From: Tenericutes bacterium HGW-Tenericutes-5
Lineage (GTDB): Bacteria; Bacillota_I; Bacilli_A; Izemoplasmatales; Hujiaoplasmataceae
Direction: 5' to 3'
DNA length: 26,440 bases
NCBI GenBank assembly: GCA_002839125.1
Contig: PGXI01000005.1
Coordinates: 1-26,440, forward strand
The notes beneath the pieces were generated by a model. That model worked only from the letters and a program-made list of their open reading frames with translations, was not told where the DNA came from and made no database searches. Each line of letters begins with the position of its first letter. Position 1 is the stretch's first letter. Both the position numbers and the translations under genes were made by a program. Positions 15,307 through 23,222 of the stretch are shown here, piece after piece.

Positions 15307-17103
15307 ATGTGCGGAATAGTTGGTTATATTGGTGACTTAAGAGCTACCGATGTAATTTTGAATGGACTTAAGAAGTTAGAATATCGTGGTTATGATTCAT
15401 GTGGAATCAGTTTTTTAGATTCAAGCAAGAAGGAATTTACAACCTATAAGACAGTTGGCAGGGTTGATTTATTAATAAATAGTTTTGATTATAACGTAGA
15501 AAACAAAGTAGGAATTGGTCACACTAGATGGGCAACCCATGGTGAACCAAACCAAGTTAATTCCCACCCACATTCATCAAGTTCTAAAAGATTCATCGTT
15601 GTTCATAACGGTGTTATTGATAATTATTTAGAGCTTATAGCGAGATATTTAGAGGGAGTTAAACTAATTAGTGAGACTGATACTGAAGTTATTGCGAATT
15701 TAGTTGAAAAGTTTTCTCAGACAATGTCGGCTGAAGAAGCGGTTAGAAAGACACTTTCTTTATTAGAAGGTTCTTATGCTTTATTAATAATGGATAATGA
15801 AGAAGTTAATAAGATTTATGCGGCTAAGAATAAGAGTCCGCTTTTAATTGGTTCTAGTGACAAAGGTATAACGTTTGGGTCAGATTTAATGGCTTTGGTA
15901 GGTAATTCAGAATATTATTACTTAATTGAAGATAAAACATTTATAGTTGCAAAGACTAATGGTAAACCGGATTTTCAAGCTTATGACATTATTGGAAAAA
16001 AAGTTAAGTTGGATCAACATAAGATGGATTTAGCGGATAATGAAATTGATAAGGGTGGTTATGAGCATTTTATGTTAAAAGAAATCTCGGAACAACCAGC
16101 TGTTATCAGACGAATATTAGCTAAATATATGGTTGATGGCAAGCTTAAAATCAGTGATGAAGTCAAAGCGAAGTTTATAAATAAGAAAAGAATTTATATT
16201 ATTGCAGCTGGAACTTCGATACATGCAGGATTCATTGGTAAGTATTATTTTGAAAATTTAACTAAGATTCCAACAGAAGTATTTATCGCTAGCGAGTTTG
16301 CATATAATCAGCCTTTGCTTGAGAAAGATGGAATTTTCATCTTGATATCTCAGAGCGGTGAAACCGCTGATTTAAGAGCTTGTCTAGTAAATATCAGACA
16401 GATGGGATATCCAAGTTTAACAATAACAAACGTTATTACTTCAACCCTAGCTAGAGAAGCTGATATGCGTTTAGAAATCTTTGCTGGACCAGAGATTGCA
16501 GTGGCTTCTACTAAAGCTTATGTAGCTCAAGTAACGGTTTTAGCTATTCTTGCCTACAGTTTAGCTAAGGAGAAGAGCTTTGATTTAGGCTTTGAACTTT
16601 CCCGAGTTTCAATTGCAATGGAAAGTTTGATTGATCAAAAGGAATATATCGAAGGTTTAGTCACAAGAAAACTTAAGAAGAGAAATTGTTTCTATATTGG
16701 TAGAGGCATTGATTATTATACTTCCTTAGAAGCAGCTTTAAAGTTAAAAGAAATATCTTATATTCAAACCGAAGGTTTTGCAGCAGGAGAGTTAAAACAT
16801 GGAACTATTGCTTTAATTGAAAAGGATGTTCCAGTTATTGCGATTATCACTCAAAAGAATACTAGTCATAATACTAGAAGCAATGTTCATGAAGTTAAGG
16901 CTAGAGGTGCCACAACCATAATCATTTCTTTAGAGAGTGTTGCGGATAATTCTGATGATATTATTCTTTCTGATGTTCACCAAATGTTAGCACCACTTTT
17001 AAGTGTTGTTCCTACACAGTTGATCGCTTATTATAAGGCTAAGGAACTTAATCTTGATATTGATAAACCAAGAAATTTGGCTAAATCAGTAACAGTAGAG
17101 TAG
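15307..17103 (+). CDS. glmS: Glutamine--fructose-6-phosphate aminotransferase (isomerizing)
   Basis: A 598-aa enzyme from ATG 15307; normal GlmS is about 600 aa. It makes glucosamine-6-phosphate from fructose-6-phosphate and glutamine. The catalytic Cys2 is exposed after Met removal (MCGIVGYIG). The glutaminase domain shows LEYRGYDSCG, GHTRWATHG and VVHNGVIDN. The isomerase half has two SIS domains (AAGTSIHAG, SQSGETADL, ASTKAYVAQ), a second set from about residue 450, and the C-terminal loop ending PRNLAKSVTVE. The frame is open 54 bases further to a TTG at 15253, but that codon is the -35 element of the promoter and would bury Cys2, so it is rejected. AGGAGGGG lies 6 bases before the ATG. 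It is first in glmS-glmM-glmU, with an 10-base gap to glmM. Confidence 0.97.
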   Translation: MCGIVGYIGDLRATDVILNGLKKLEYRGYDSCGISFLDSSKKEFTTYKTVGRVDLLINSFDYNVENKVGIGHTRWATHGEPNQVNSHPHSSSSKRFIVVHNGVIDNYLELIARYLEGVKLISETDTEVIANLVEKFSQTMSAEEAVRKTLSLLEGSYALLIMDNEEVNKIYAAKNKSPLLIGSSDKGITFGSDLMALVGNSEYYYLIEDKTFIVAKTNGKPDFQAYDIIGKKVKLDQHKMDLADNEIDKGGYEHFMLKEISEQPAVIRRILAKYMVDGKLKISDEVKAKFINKKRIYIIAAGTSIHAGFIGKYYFENLTKIPTEVFIASEFAYNQPLLEKDGIFILISQSGETADLRACLVNIRQMGYPSLTITNVITSTLAREADMRLEIFAGPEIAVASTKAYVAQVTVLAILAYSLAKEKSFDLGFELSRVSIAMESLIDQKEYIEGLVTRKLKKRNCFYIGRGIDYYTSLEAALKLKEISYIQTEGFAAGELKHGTIALIEKDVPVIAIITQKNTSHNTRSNVHEVKARGATTIIISLESVADNSDDIILSDVHQMLAPLLSVVPTQLIAYYKAKELNLDIDKPRNLAKSVTVE

Positions 17104-17113
17104 GTGATTTAGT

Positions 17114-18412
17114 TTGAAATATTTTGGAACTGACGGTATTAGAGGTAAAGCTATTAGTTTTATAAGCAGTGAAATGAGTTTAAGAGTTGGAAAAAGTCTT
17201 TACCTTTTTAAAAATATAACAGACAAAATCTATATCGCTAGAGATACAAGAGTTTCTGGTGCTATGATAGTTGAAAACATTAAAAAAGGGGCTTTAATGG
17301 CCGGTATTGATGTATGCGATCTTGGTGTCTATGCGACACCAATTTTAGCTTTTGCATCGGTTGTTAATGAATCGCTGGCAATAATGGTTACAGCAAGTCA
17401 TAATCCTTATCAGGATAACGGAATTAAAATCTTTAATCGAGGTGAAAAATCCACTTCTGATATGGAAGAATCAATCGAAAAGGTTATTGATGAAGATATT
17501 GATTTAACAGGAATAGTTTTAGGAAAAGAGTTTGAAGATACTTCTATTATTGACAAGTATTTTGAAAATTATCAGCCTTTTAAGATTAATCGAAGTTTGA
17601 AGGTTGGATTAGATTTAGCTAATGGGGCTACAACGACTTCAGCTATAAAAGCTTTAGGAAGTTTTCTGGATGATTATCACTTAATTGGCAATGTACCAAA
17701 CGGAGAAAATATAAATCTTAACTGTGGTTCAACATATTTAAGGGCTTTACAAGAATTGGTAATTAGAAATAGTCTCGACTTAGGATTTGCCTTTGACGGT
17801 GATGGCGATAGAGTTTTAGTAGTAGATGATTTAGGCGAGATTATTGACGGTGATTTATTAATCTATCTTATGGCTAAATACTTAAAAGAAATGAATCTGT
17901 TAAACAATGATGTAGTTGTCTTGTCAAAGATGAGTAATTTAGGTATAATTAAAGCGCTTGAAAAATTAGGTATTAGAGTTGTTCAAACCGACGTTGGTGA
18001 CAAATATATCTTTAAAGCTTTAGCTGAAGAACAAGGTGTCTTAGGTGGAGAGAACTCCGGTCACATTATCAATAAAACTTTGTTTAAAAGTGGAGATGGT
18101 GTTTTAAATGCTTGGTTTCTTTTAAAGATATTAAATCATTATCAAACTAAGTTATCGGTTCTAAAGAAGGAAGTTACATATTATCCGGATATTTTAATCA
18201 ATATCAAAAACATTAATAAAGATATCGTTAATGATTTAGAGGTTATTAGTAAAGTAAAAACTTATAAAGACATTTTAGGTAATGATGGTAAGGTTTTAGT
18301 TAGAGCAAGTGGTACAGAGCCTTTGATTAGAGTTTCTGTATCCGCACCAACAAATGAATTAGTAGAAAAAATAAGTAAAGATTTGGTAGAAATAATTGAA
18401 TCTAAACGGTAA
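17114..18412 (+). CDS. glmM: Phosphoglucosamine mutase
   Basis: A 432-aa enzyme that interconverts glucosamine-6-phosphate and glucosamine-1-phosphate. The product opens KYFGTDGIRG. The phosphorylated active-site serine is Ser95 in VTASHNPYQDNG. The metal loop DGDGDR is in FAFDGDGDRVL, the sugar-binding loop is GGENSGH, and the C-terminal phosphate site is RASGTEPLIRVSV. It is slightly shorter than the common 445-450 aa. The start is TTG at 17114, because FGTDGIRG must lie at the N-terminus, no ATG or GTG precedes it in frame, and GGTG is 7 bases upstream. It is the middle gene of the UDP-GlcNAc operon. The non-ATG start may lower its translation relative to glmS. Confidence 0.96.
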   Translation: MKYFGTDGIRGKAISFISSEMSLRVGKSLYLFKNITDKIYIARDTRVSGAMIVENIKKGALMAGIDVCDLGVYATPILAFASVVNESLAIMVTASHNPYQDNGIKIFNRGEKSTSDMEESIEKVIDEDIDLTGIVLGKEFEDTSIIDKYFENYQPFKINRSLKVGLDLANGATTTSAIKALGSFLDDYHLIGNVPNGENINLNCGSTYLRALQELVIRNSLDLGFAFDGDGDRVLVVDDLGEIIDGDLLIYLMAKYLKEMNLLNNDVVVLSKMSNLGIIKALEKLGIRVVQTDVGDKYIFKALAEEQGVLGGENSGHIINKTLFKSGDGVLNAWFLLKILNHYQTKLSVLKKEVTYYPDILINIKNINKDIVNDLEVISKVKTYKDILGNDGKVLVRASGTEPLIRVSVSAPTNELVEKISKDLVEIIESKR

Positions 18413-18444
18413 GTATTAATAATAGAATCTTTTGGGAGGCTTTT

Positions 18445-19824
18445 ATGAGAAGATATGCGATTATTCTAGCTGCTGGGAAGGGTACTAGAATGAAAACGGA
18501 TTTGCCTAAGTGTGCTTATCCGTTGTTAAAGAAGCCAATGATTGCTTACATCGTTGAACATCTTTATAAATCGACAGTAATTGATGAGTTAATTACTGTT
18601 GTGGGACATAAGAAAGAAGTATTACAAGAAATATTAAATTCAACAGTGAAATATGCCGTTCAAGAAGAACAATTAGGCACAGGACACGCAGTTTTAGCGG
18701 CTAAAGATTATATCAAAGATATGGACGGTTATACAATTATTTTGCCTGGAGATATGCCCTTGATTGATGCCTCTGTCATTAAAGAAGCGATTGAGGAACA
18801 TAATGAGTTCAGACATGATTTAACAGTCGTGAGTACAATACTCGAAGAACCTTTTGGCTATGGCCGAATTATTAGGGATGAAGCAGGTTATTTGAATTCA
18901 ATCGTTGAAGAAAATGATGCTAGTAAAGATGAAAAGAAGATAAAAGAAATTAATACCGGGATATATATTATAGATAACCGATTTTTAATACCGGCATTAA
19001 TGAAAATCAAAAATAAGAATGCTAAGAATGAATACTACCTAACTGACATCGTGAAAATCTTAAAAGATGAATTGAAGTTAGTTGGGACTTATTTACTGAA
19101 GAATTCTCATAAAGCTATGGGTGTAAATGATTTATATACTTTAAGTAAAGCTGAGAATATTTTAAGATATAATATCAATAAAGAGTTGATGATTAAAGGC
19201 GTAGCAATGATTAATCCTGATACAATTACTATCGGACAAAATGTTGTTATTGAAGAAAATGTTACAATTCATCCAAACACTTATATAACTGGTAACTCTA
19301 TTATTAAAAGAGGTTCAACTATTGGGCCAAATACAGAAATACATAATTCGATTATTGGTGAAGGAGTTACTTGTAAACATTCGCTTGTCTATAACTCTGA
19401 AATCAAGAATCATTCCAAAGTTGGGCCATTTGCTCACTTAAGAGATGGCGCAATTATTGGCGAAAGTAACCGTATTGGTAACTTTGTAGAAGTTAAGAAG
19501 TCAGTAACAGGAAATGAATTTAAAGCTTCGCATTTAGCCTATATTGGTGATGCGGAAATTGGTAATAATGTTAACTTTGGTTGTGGATCAATAACCGTTA
19601 ATTATGATGGTGTCAACAAGTATAAAACAATTATTGGTAATGATGTTTTTGTCGGCTGTAATTCAAATCTTATCGCTCCGATTAAAATTGATGATAATGC
19701 AATGATCGCGGCTGGTTCGACATTGGACAAGAATGTACCTAAGGGTTCGCTAGCAATTGCTAGAGCTTATCAGGTCAATAAAGAAAACTATATCAGAAAA
19801 CCCGTTAAAAAGATTAAGAAATAA
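18445..19824 (+). CDS. glmU: Bifunctional UDP-N-acetylglucosamine pyrophosphorylase / glucosamine-1-phosphate N-acetyltransferase
   Basis: A 459-aa bifunctional enzyme giving UDP-GlcNAc, the precursor for peptidoglycan, teichoic acids or surface polysaccharide. The N-terminal uridyltransferase has LAAGKGTRMK (8-17) with DLPK, QEEQLGTGHAV and LPGDMPLI, and ends near residue 230. From about residue 245 a left-handed beta-helix of hexapeptide repeats follows, with GPFAHLRDGAIIG, GNFVEVKKS and the acetyl-CoA/sugar site SHLAYIGDAEIG, GCGSITVNYDG. GGGAGG precedes the ATG. Length is normal. It completes the glmS-glmM-glmU series; no terminator was seen between it and the infC promoter, whose -35 begins 4 bases after the stop. 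Confidence 0.97.
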   Translation: MRRYAIILAAGKGTRMKTDLPKCAYPLLKKPMIAYIVEHLYKSTVIDELITVVGHKKEVLQEILNSTVKYAVQEEQLGTGHAVLAAKDYIKDMDGYTIILPGDMPLIDASVIKEAIEEHNEFRHDLTVVSTILEEPFGYGRIIRDEAGYLNSIVEENDASKDEKKIKEINTGIYIIDNRFLIPALMKIKNKNAKNEYYLTDIVKILKDELKLVGTYLLKNSHKAMGVNDLYTLSKAENILRYNINKELMIKGVAMINPDTITIGQNVVIEENVTIHPNTYITGNSIIKRGSTIGPNTEIHNSIIGEGVTCKHSLVYNSEIKNHSKVGPFAHLRDGAIIGESNRIGNFVEVKKSVTGNEFKASHLAYIGDAEIGNNVNFGCGSITVNYDGVNKYKTIIGNDVFVGCNSNLIAPIKIDDNAMIAAGSTLDKNVPKGSLAIARAYQVNKENYIRKPVKKIKK

Positions 19825-19827
19825 TAG

Positions 19828-19856
19828 TTGACAATATTAGTCAAATGTATTATAAT
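19828..19856 (+). promoter_or_regulatory. Consensus sigma-A promoter for infC-rpmI-rplT
   Basis: A perfect TTGACA (19828-19833), 17 bases, and a perfect TATAAT (19851-19856). It is the strongest promoter in the window, as expected for a translation operon. Confidence 0.95.
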
Positions 19857-19862
19857 CATTAA

Positions 19863-19990
19863 CGGTTTAAAAAAGAAAGTAAGAGTACCCACTCTTCACC
19901 TGATTGATACATGTCGATAGGTCAATGCTTATAATAATTAATTATTACATGCGAAGTGGGTACCTATTGGTACTCATTTTTTTATACCTT
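19863..19990 (+). ncRNA. L20-type autoregulatory leader with transcription attenuator upstream of infC
   Basis: The leader holds three mutually exclusive segments. Segment A, GAGTACCCACTCTTC (19883-19897), can pair with segment B, GAAGTGGGTAC (19953-19963; 12 bp with one bulged C). Segment C, GGTACTC (19969-19975), can pair with GGGTACC (19958-19964, part of B), making a 7-bp hairpin with loop TATT followed by ATTTTTTTAT, an intrinsic terminator. A and B pairing excludes the terminator. Between them are smaller helices (for example ATTGA/TCAAT and AATAATTAATTATT). Position, layout and operon match the known Firmicutes L20 leader, in which ribosomal protein L20 binds the leader and favours early termination. 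The identification rests on architecture and context, not on a covariance search. Confidence 0.85.
19958..19984 (+). terminator. Attenuator terminator inside the infC leader
   Basis: A 7-bp stem (GGGTACC / GGTACTC with one G-U pair), four-base loop and T7 run, 5 bases before the infC ribosome site region. It competes with the upstream anti-terminator pairing described for the leader. Confidence 0.8.
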
Positions 19991-20004
19991 GGAGGTGTTT
20001 TAAT

Positions 20005-20547
20005 ATTTTATATAACAATCAAAAACCGGTAAAAAAAGATACTAATTTAGTCAATGAAGAAATTCGTTTTAAAACTGTTTTAGTTATTGGTGCAGATGGA
20101 TTCCAGTTTGGAGAGAAAACTGCAGCAGAAGCGAATCGAATCGCTAAGGAACAGGGTTATGATTTGGTGTGCGTTGCGCCAGGCGCTAAACCACCAGTAT
20201 GCAAACTGATGGATTACAGCAAATTCCGTTACGAACAACAAAGAAAAGCTCGAGAAGCAAAGAAGCATCAAAAAGTTGTCGAACTCAAAGAGATCAGAAT
20301 GACAGCTGTTATTGACACGCATGACTTTGAGACAAAGCTTAAAAATGCTCATAAATTCCTTTCTAAAGAGAATAAATTAAAAGTATCCGTACGTTTACCA
20401 TACAGAGCTAATTCAGCTCTAATTGAGCAAGGTAAGAATGTTTTGACACGCTTTGCGGAAGGTTTAACTGAAGTTGGCGAGTTAGAAAATAAAATAAGCC
20501 ATGACGGAAGATTTCTGTCAATGTTATTAACACCAGTAAAAAAATAA
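20005..20547 (+). CDS. infC: Translation initiation factor IF-3, ATT start
   Basis: A 180-aa IF-3. The N-domain shows NLVNEEIRFKTVLVIGADG, then the KMxDY-type segment APGAKPPVCKLMDYSKFRYE and the basic linker. The C-domain has EIRMTAVIDTHDFETKLKNAHKFL. IF-3 binds the 30S subunit, checks start codons and keeps subunits apart. The frame has no ATG, GTG or TTG at the proper place: the first TTG (20164) would remove the N-domain. An ATT at 20005 has a perfect GGAGGTG exactly 7 bases upstream, and translation from it gives a full-length protein. ATT is the classic infC start in many bacteria and lets IF-3 repress its own synthesis. It is first in infC-rpmI-rplT, so both L20 attenuation and IF-3 start discrimination probably act here. 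Confidence 0.95.
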   Translation: MLYNNQKPVKKDTNLVNEEIRFKTVLVIGADGFQFGEKTAAEANRIAKEQGYDLVCVAPGAKPPVCKLMDYSKFRYEQQRKAREAKKHQKVVELKEIRMTAVIDTHDFETKLKNAHKFLSKENKLKVSVRLPYRANSALIEQGKNVLTRFAEGLTEVGELENKISHDGRFLSMLLTPVKK

Positions 20548-20568
20548 GACTAAAGGAGAGAGTTAATT

Positions 20569-20766
20569 ATGCCAAAAATGAAATCACACTCAGGTACAAA
20601 GAAAAGATTAAAAAGAACTGGATCTGGAAAACTATCTAGACCATCAACTTTTCAGGGCCATTTGATGAGCCATAAATCACCAAAACAAAATCGTCAATCA
20701 AGAAATGTAGAAATCGTTTCAAAATCAGACGAAAAAAGAATCAAACATATGGTTCCATACTTGTAA
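20569..20766 (+). CDS. rpmI: 50S ribosomal protein L35
   Basis: A 65-aa, highly basic protein of exact family length. It opens PKMKSHSGTKKRLKRTGSGKL and ends MVPYL, the L35 hallmarks. It packs in the interior of the large subunit. AAAGGAGAGAG precedes the ATG, and it sits 21 bases after infC and 21 before rplT, the conserved gene order. Confidence 0.98.
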   Translation: MPKMKSHSGTKKRLKRTGSGKLSRPSTFQGHLMSHKSPKQNRQSRNVEIVSKSDEKRIKHMVPYL

Positions 20767-20787
20767 GCGAAGGAAGGATGAGAGAAG

Positions 20788-21147
20788 ATGCCAAGAGTTA
20801 AAGGTAGTTTCGTAACTAGAAACAGACGTAAAAAAATTATTAAATTAGCAAAAGGTTACTTTGGTTCTAAGCACGTTTTATTTAAGACTGCTAAAGAACA
20901 AGTAATGCATTCATTCAAATATGCATATAGAGACCGTAGAAGAAGAAAAAGAGATTTCCGTAAATTATGGATTACTAGAATTAATGCAGCAGCTAGATTG
21001 AATGAAATGAGTTATTCAAGATTAATCAATGGATTAAAATTAGCTAATATCGAAGTAAACCGTAAGGTTTTAGCTGATATCGCTATTACCGATCCAAAAG
21101 GATTCGCTGATCTTTGTAAACAAGCTGAAAAAGCTTTAAGCAAATAA
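20788..21147 (+). CDS. rplT: 50S ribosomal protein L20
   Basis: A 119-aa protein (typical 117-120). The basic N-terminal extension PRVKGSFVTRNRRKKIIKLAKGYFGSKH threads into 23S rRNA. RRKRDFRKLWITRINAAAR and SRLINGLKLANIEVNRKVLADIA follow. L20 is needed for early 50S assembly and, in Firmicutes, represses its own operon by binding the infC leader, a structure visible upstream here. GAAGGAAGGATG lies before the ATG. A GAAA-loop terminator follows, so this is the last gene of the operon. Confidence 0.98.
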   Translation: MPRVKGSFVTRNRRKKIIKLAKGYFGSKHVLFKTAKEQVMHSFKYAYRDRRRRKRDFRKLWITRINAAARLNEMSYSRLINGLKLANIEVNRKVLADIAITDPKGFADLCKQAEKALSK

Positions 21148-21171
21148 ACGCATATTTTAAAAAATGAAATT

Positions 21172-21197
21172 AAAGTCTAGAAATAGACTTTTTTTTC
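21172..21197 (+). terminator. Terminator of infC-rpmI-rplT
   Basis: AAAGTCTA (21172-21179), a stable GAAA tetraloop, TAGACTTT (21184-21191), running into a T8 tract. Confidence 0.9.
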
Positions 21198-21208
21198 TTG
21201 GTTTACAT

Positions 21209-21237
21209 TTGCAAATAAAGTACTTTTTTGGTATATT
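21209..21237 (+). promoter_or_regulatory. Extended -10 promoter for the natA operon
   Basis: TTGCAA (21209-21214), 17 bases, TATATT (21232-21237) with TG one base upstream (an extended -10). A second -10-like TATAAT overlaps at 21237-21242 without a matching -35. It ends about 38 bases before the natA ATG. Confidence 0.6.
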
Positions 21238-21275
21238 ATAATAGAGTAAGAATGTCTAAAAATTAAGGGGTAAAT

Positions 21276-22046
21276 ATGCTAGAAACAATTAGAGTCGAGA
21301 ATATCTCTAAAACTTTTACATTATCAAAGAAACAGATGCGAATTGACAAAACTAATAATAAGTATAAAACTGCAGTTGACGATTTAAGTTTTGTTGCTTA
21401 TAGAGGTGAAATATATGGATTGCTAGGGCCAAATGGGGCTGGTAAAACTACAACACTAAGGTGTATTTCAACACTGATTAAACCCGATAAGGGTGATATC
21501 TTTATCAATGATCATTCCGTTATAAATGAGCCAAATATTGTTAGAAGCAAGATTGGATTTTTAACTAGTGAATTAAAGTTAGAAGATTTTTTCACACCGA
21601 ATTATTTATATGACTTTTTTTCGAAGTTACATAATATTCCAAGTGATGTTTCAAATGAAAGAAAGACAAAGATGTTTGCTAAGTTTGGCATTGATGATTT
21701 TAAAGAGGTTAAAATCGCCGAGTTATCAAGCGGTATGAAACAGAAGGTGCAATTGGTGATTTCAATTGTCCACGATCCTGATATCATTATCTTTGATGAG
21801 CCGACTAATGGCTTAGATGTATTAACAGCGAAGGTTGTAACTGACTTTTTACTAGAATTAAAAGCAGCAGGAAAAACAATAATTGTCTCTACACACATCT
21901 TTTCTTTAGTTGAAAAGATTTGTGATCGAGTAGGCATTATCTTGAATGGTAAACTAAAATTAACTGATTCAGTCAGTAATTTAATTAAAGATCAGACGCT
22001 TGAAGAAAGGTTCTTTGCTTTGGTAGAAACGGAGGGTAATATATGA
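21276..22046 (+). CDS. natA: ABC transporter ATP-binding protein, NatA-like
   Basis: A 256-aa ATPase. Walker A is GPNGAGKTT (51-59), the signature is LSSGMKQKVQL, Walker B is IIIFDEPTNGLD, and the switch His is in VSTHIF. An insert of about 20 residues (SKKQMRIDKTNNKYKTAVDD) precedes the core, and the segment IGFLTSELKLEDFFTPNYLYDFF is typical of NatA-type ATPases, which with NatB extrude sodium in Bacillus. The substrate here is inferred only from that resemblance and the partner. The ribosome site is AAGGGG. ATGA overlap joins it to the permease. It is first of six co-directional genes with no terminator until 25857. Confidence 0.88.
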   Translation: MLETIRVENISKTFTLSKKQMRIDKTNNKYKTAVDDLSFVAYRGEIYGLLGPNGAGKTTTLRCISTLIKPDKGDIFINDHSVINEPNIVRSKIGFLTSELKLEDFFTPNYLYDFFSKLHNIPSDVSNERKTKMFAKFGIDDFKEVKIAELSSGMKQKVQLVISIVHDPDIIIFDEPTNGLDVLTAKVVTDFLLELKAAGKTIIVSTHIFSLVEKICDRVGIILNGKLKLTDSVSNLIKDQTLEERFFALVETEGNI

Positions 22047-23212
22047 AAAATATCCTAACGGTTTTTAAAAAGGAATGGGACCGCGTTATTAAAGACAAAA
22101 GATTGGTATTGATGGTTATTTTATTACCAGGGTTATTAATCTATATGATTTATAGCGTTATGGGAACGATGATTAATAATCAAACTGAAGTGATTAGTGA
22201 TATAGCTGTTGTGAATCCTCAAGAAGATTTTCGAGCAATTTATGAATCTTTGGAAGATATGGACTTTTTAAATATTACTGCAATCGGCTTAACTGAAGTA
22301 GATGAATATAAGGAAAAAATTGATAATGAAGAATGGACGATGGTTATAGTTTTTCCTGAAGGAATTGAAAACTATGATGGAACTGGTGTAAAACCAGTAG
22401 TTGAAGTCTACTCTAATCCTAACCAGTTGGAATCAAGTAACATCAATAATCGTTTCTTGAATTATTTGATTGCTTATCAAGAAGCTTTAAGTTATGAACT
22501 TCATGGTGATACAACATATTTTATGATTAATCAAAGTCAAACTGAACTTGATGAAAACCAATTAATGGGTACAGTGCTAAGTCAATTGATGCCTATGTTA
22601 ATCATAATGTTTTTATTCTCAGGAGCAATGAGTATTGGACCTGAAGCTATTGCTGGGGAGAAGGAAAGAGGTACGATTGCGACGATTCTAATAACGCCGA
22701 TTAAGCGTAAAGAATTAGCGATGGGTAAGATTTTGAGTCTATCTGTTTTATCGCTATTATCGGCTGTTTCCTCATTTTTAGGGATTATTTTAAGCTTACC
22801 AAAATTAATTAACCAGCTAGATGCTAATATGGCAATTTATGGTTTTAATGATTACTTGTTAATCTTTTTAGTTTTATTCTCAACAATCTTTGTGATTATC
22901 GGGATTATTTCAATTCTTTCCGCTTTCGCTAAAAGTGTCAAAGAGGCAGGATCTTATATCACACCGGTTTATATCTTAACAATTTTGGTGTCGATAACAA
23001 GTTCTTTCAGCAACAATCAAGATCCAAGTATCTATAGATTTTTTATGCCAATACTTAATAGTGTTGAAAGCTTAAGAGCAATAATGACATTTTCTCCTAA
23101 TGCTTTGATGTATACTTTAATTACTGTAGCCTCTAATGTAGTTTATCTTGCGATATTTGTTGCAGTTTTGAATAAAATGTTTAACTCAGAAAAAATTATG
23201 TTTGCTAAATAG
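22043..23212 (+). CDS. natB: ABC-2 type permease, NatB-like
   Basis: A 389-aa membrane protein with ABC-2 layout: one N-terminal helix (about 21-43, LVLMVILLPGLLIYMIYSV), an outside domain of about 130 residues (roughly 45-180), then five helices in the C-terminal half. Between helices 2 and 3 lies the conserved cytoplasmic coupling segment AIAGEKERGTIATILITPIKR, characteristic of ABC-2/NatB permeases. With NatA it should export a cation such as sodium or a small hydrophobic compound; which one is not evident. The start overlaps the natA stop (ATGA). It is followed after 10 bases by the P-loop gene. Confidence 0.88.
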   Translation: MKNILTVFKKEWDRVIKDKRLVLMVILLPGLLIYMIYSVMGTMINNQTEVISDIAVVNPQEDFRAIYESLEDMDFLNITAIGLTEVDEYKEKIDNEEWTMVIVFPEGIENYDGTGVKPVVEVYSNPNQLESSNINNRFLNYLIAYQEALSYELHGDTTYFMINQSQTELDENQLMGTVLSQLMPMLIIMFLFSGAMSIGPEAIAGEKERGTIATILITPIKRKELAMGKILSLSVLSLLSAVSSFLGIILSLPKLINQLDANMAIYGFNDYLLIFLVLFSTIFVIIGIISILSAFAKSVKEAGSYITPVYILTILVSITSSFSNNQDPSIYRFFMPILNSVESLRAIMTFSPNALMYTLITVASNVVYLAIFVAVLNKMFNSEKIMFAK

Positions 23213-23222
23213 GTAAGTGAAA

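Noticed and set aside
19930..19948. AT palindrome AATAATTAATTATT as an operator or replication element
   Set aside because: It lies within the folded L20 leader and is better explained as one of its internal helices.
20080..20352. 90-codon minus-strand frame across infC
   Set aside because: It is antisense to IF-3 coding sequence with no start signals; a shadow frame.
21602..21937. 111-codon minus-strand frame inside natA
   Set aside because: It is opposite the conserved signature and Walker B of the ATPase; a shadow frame.
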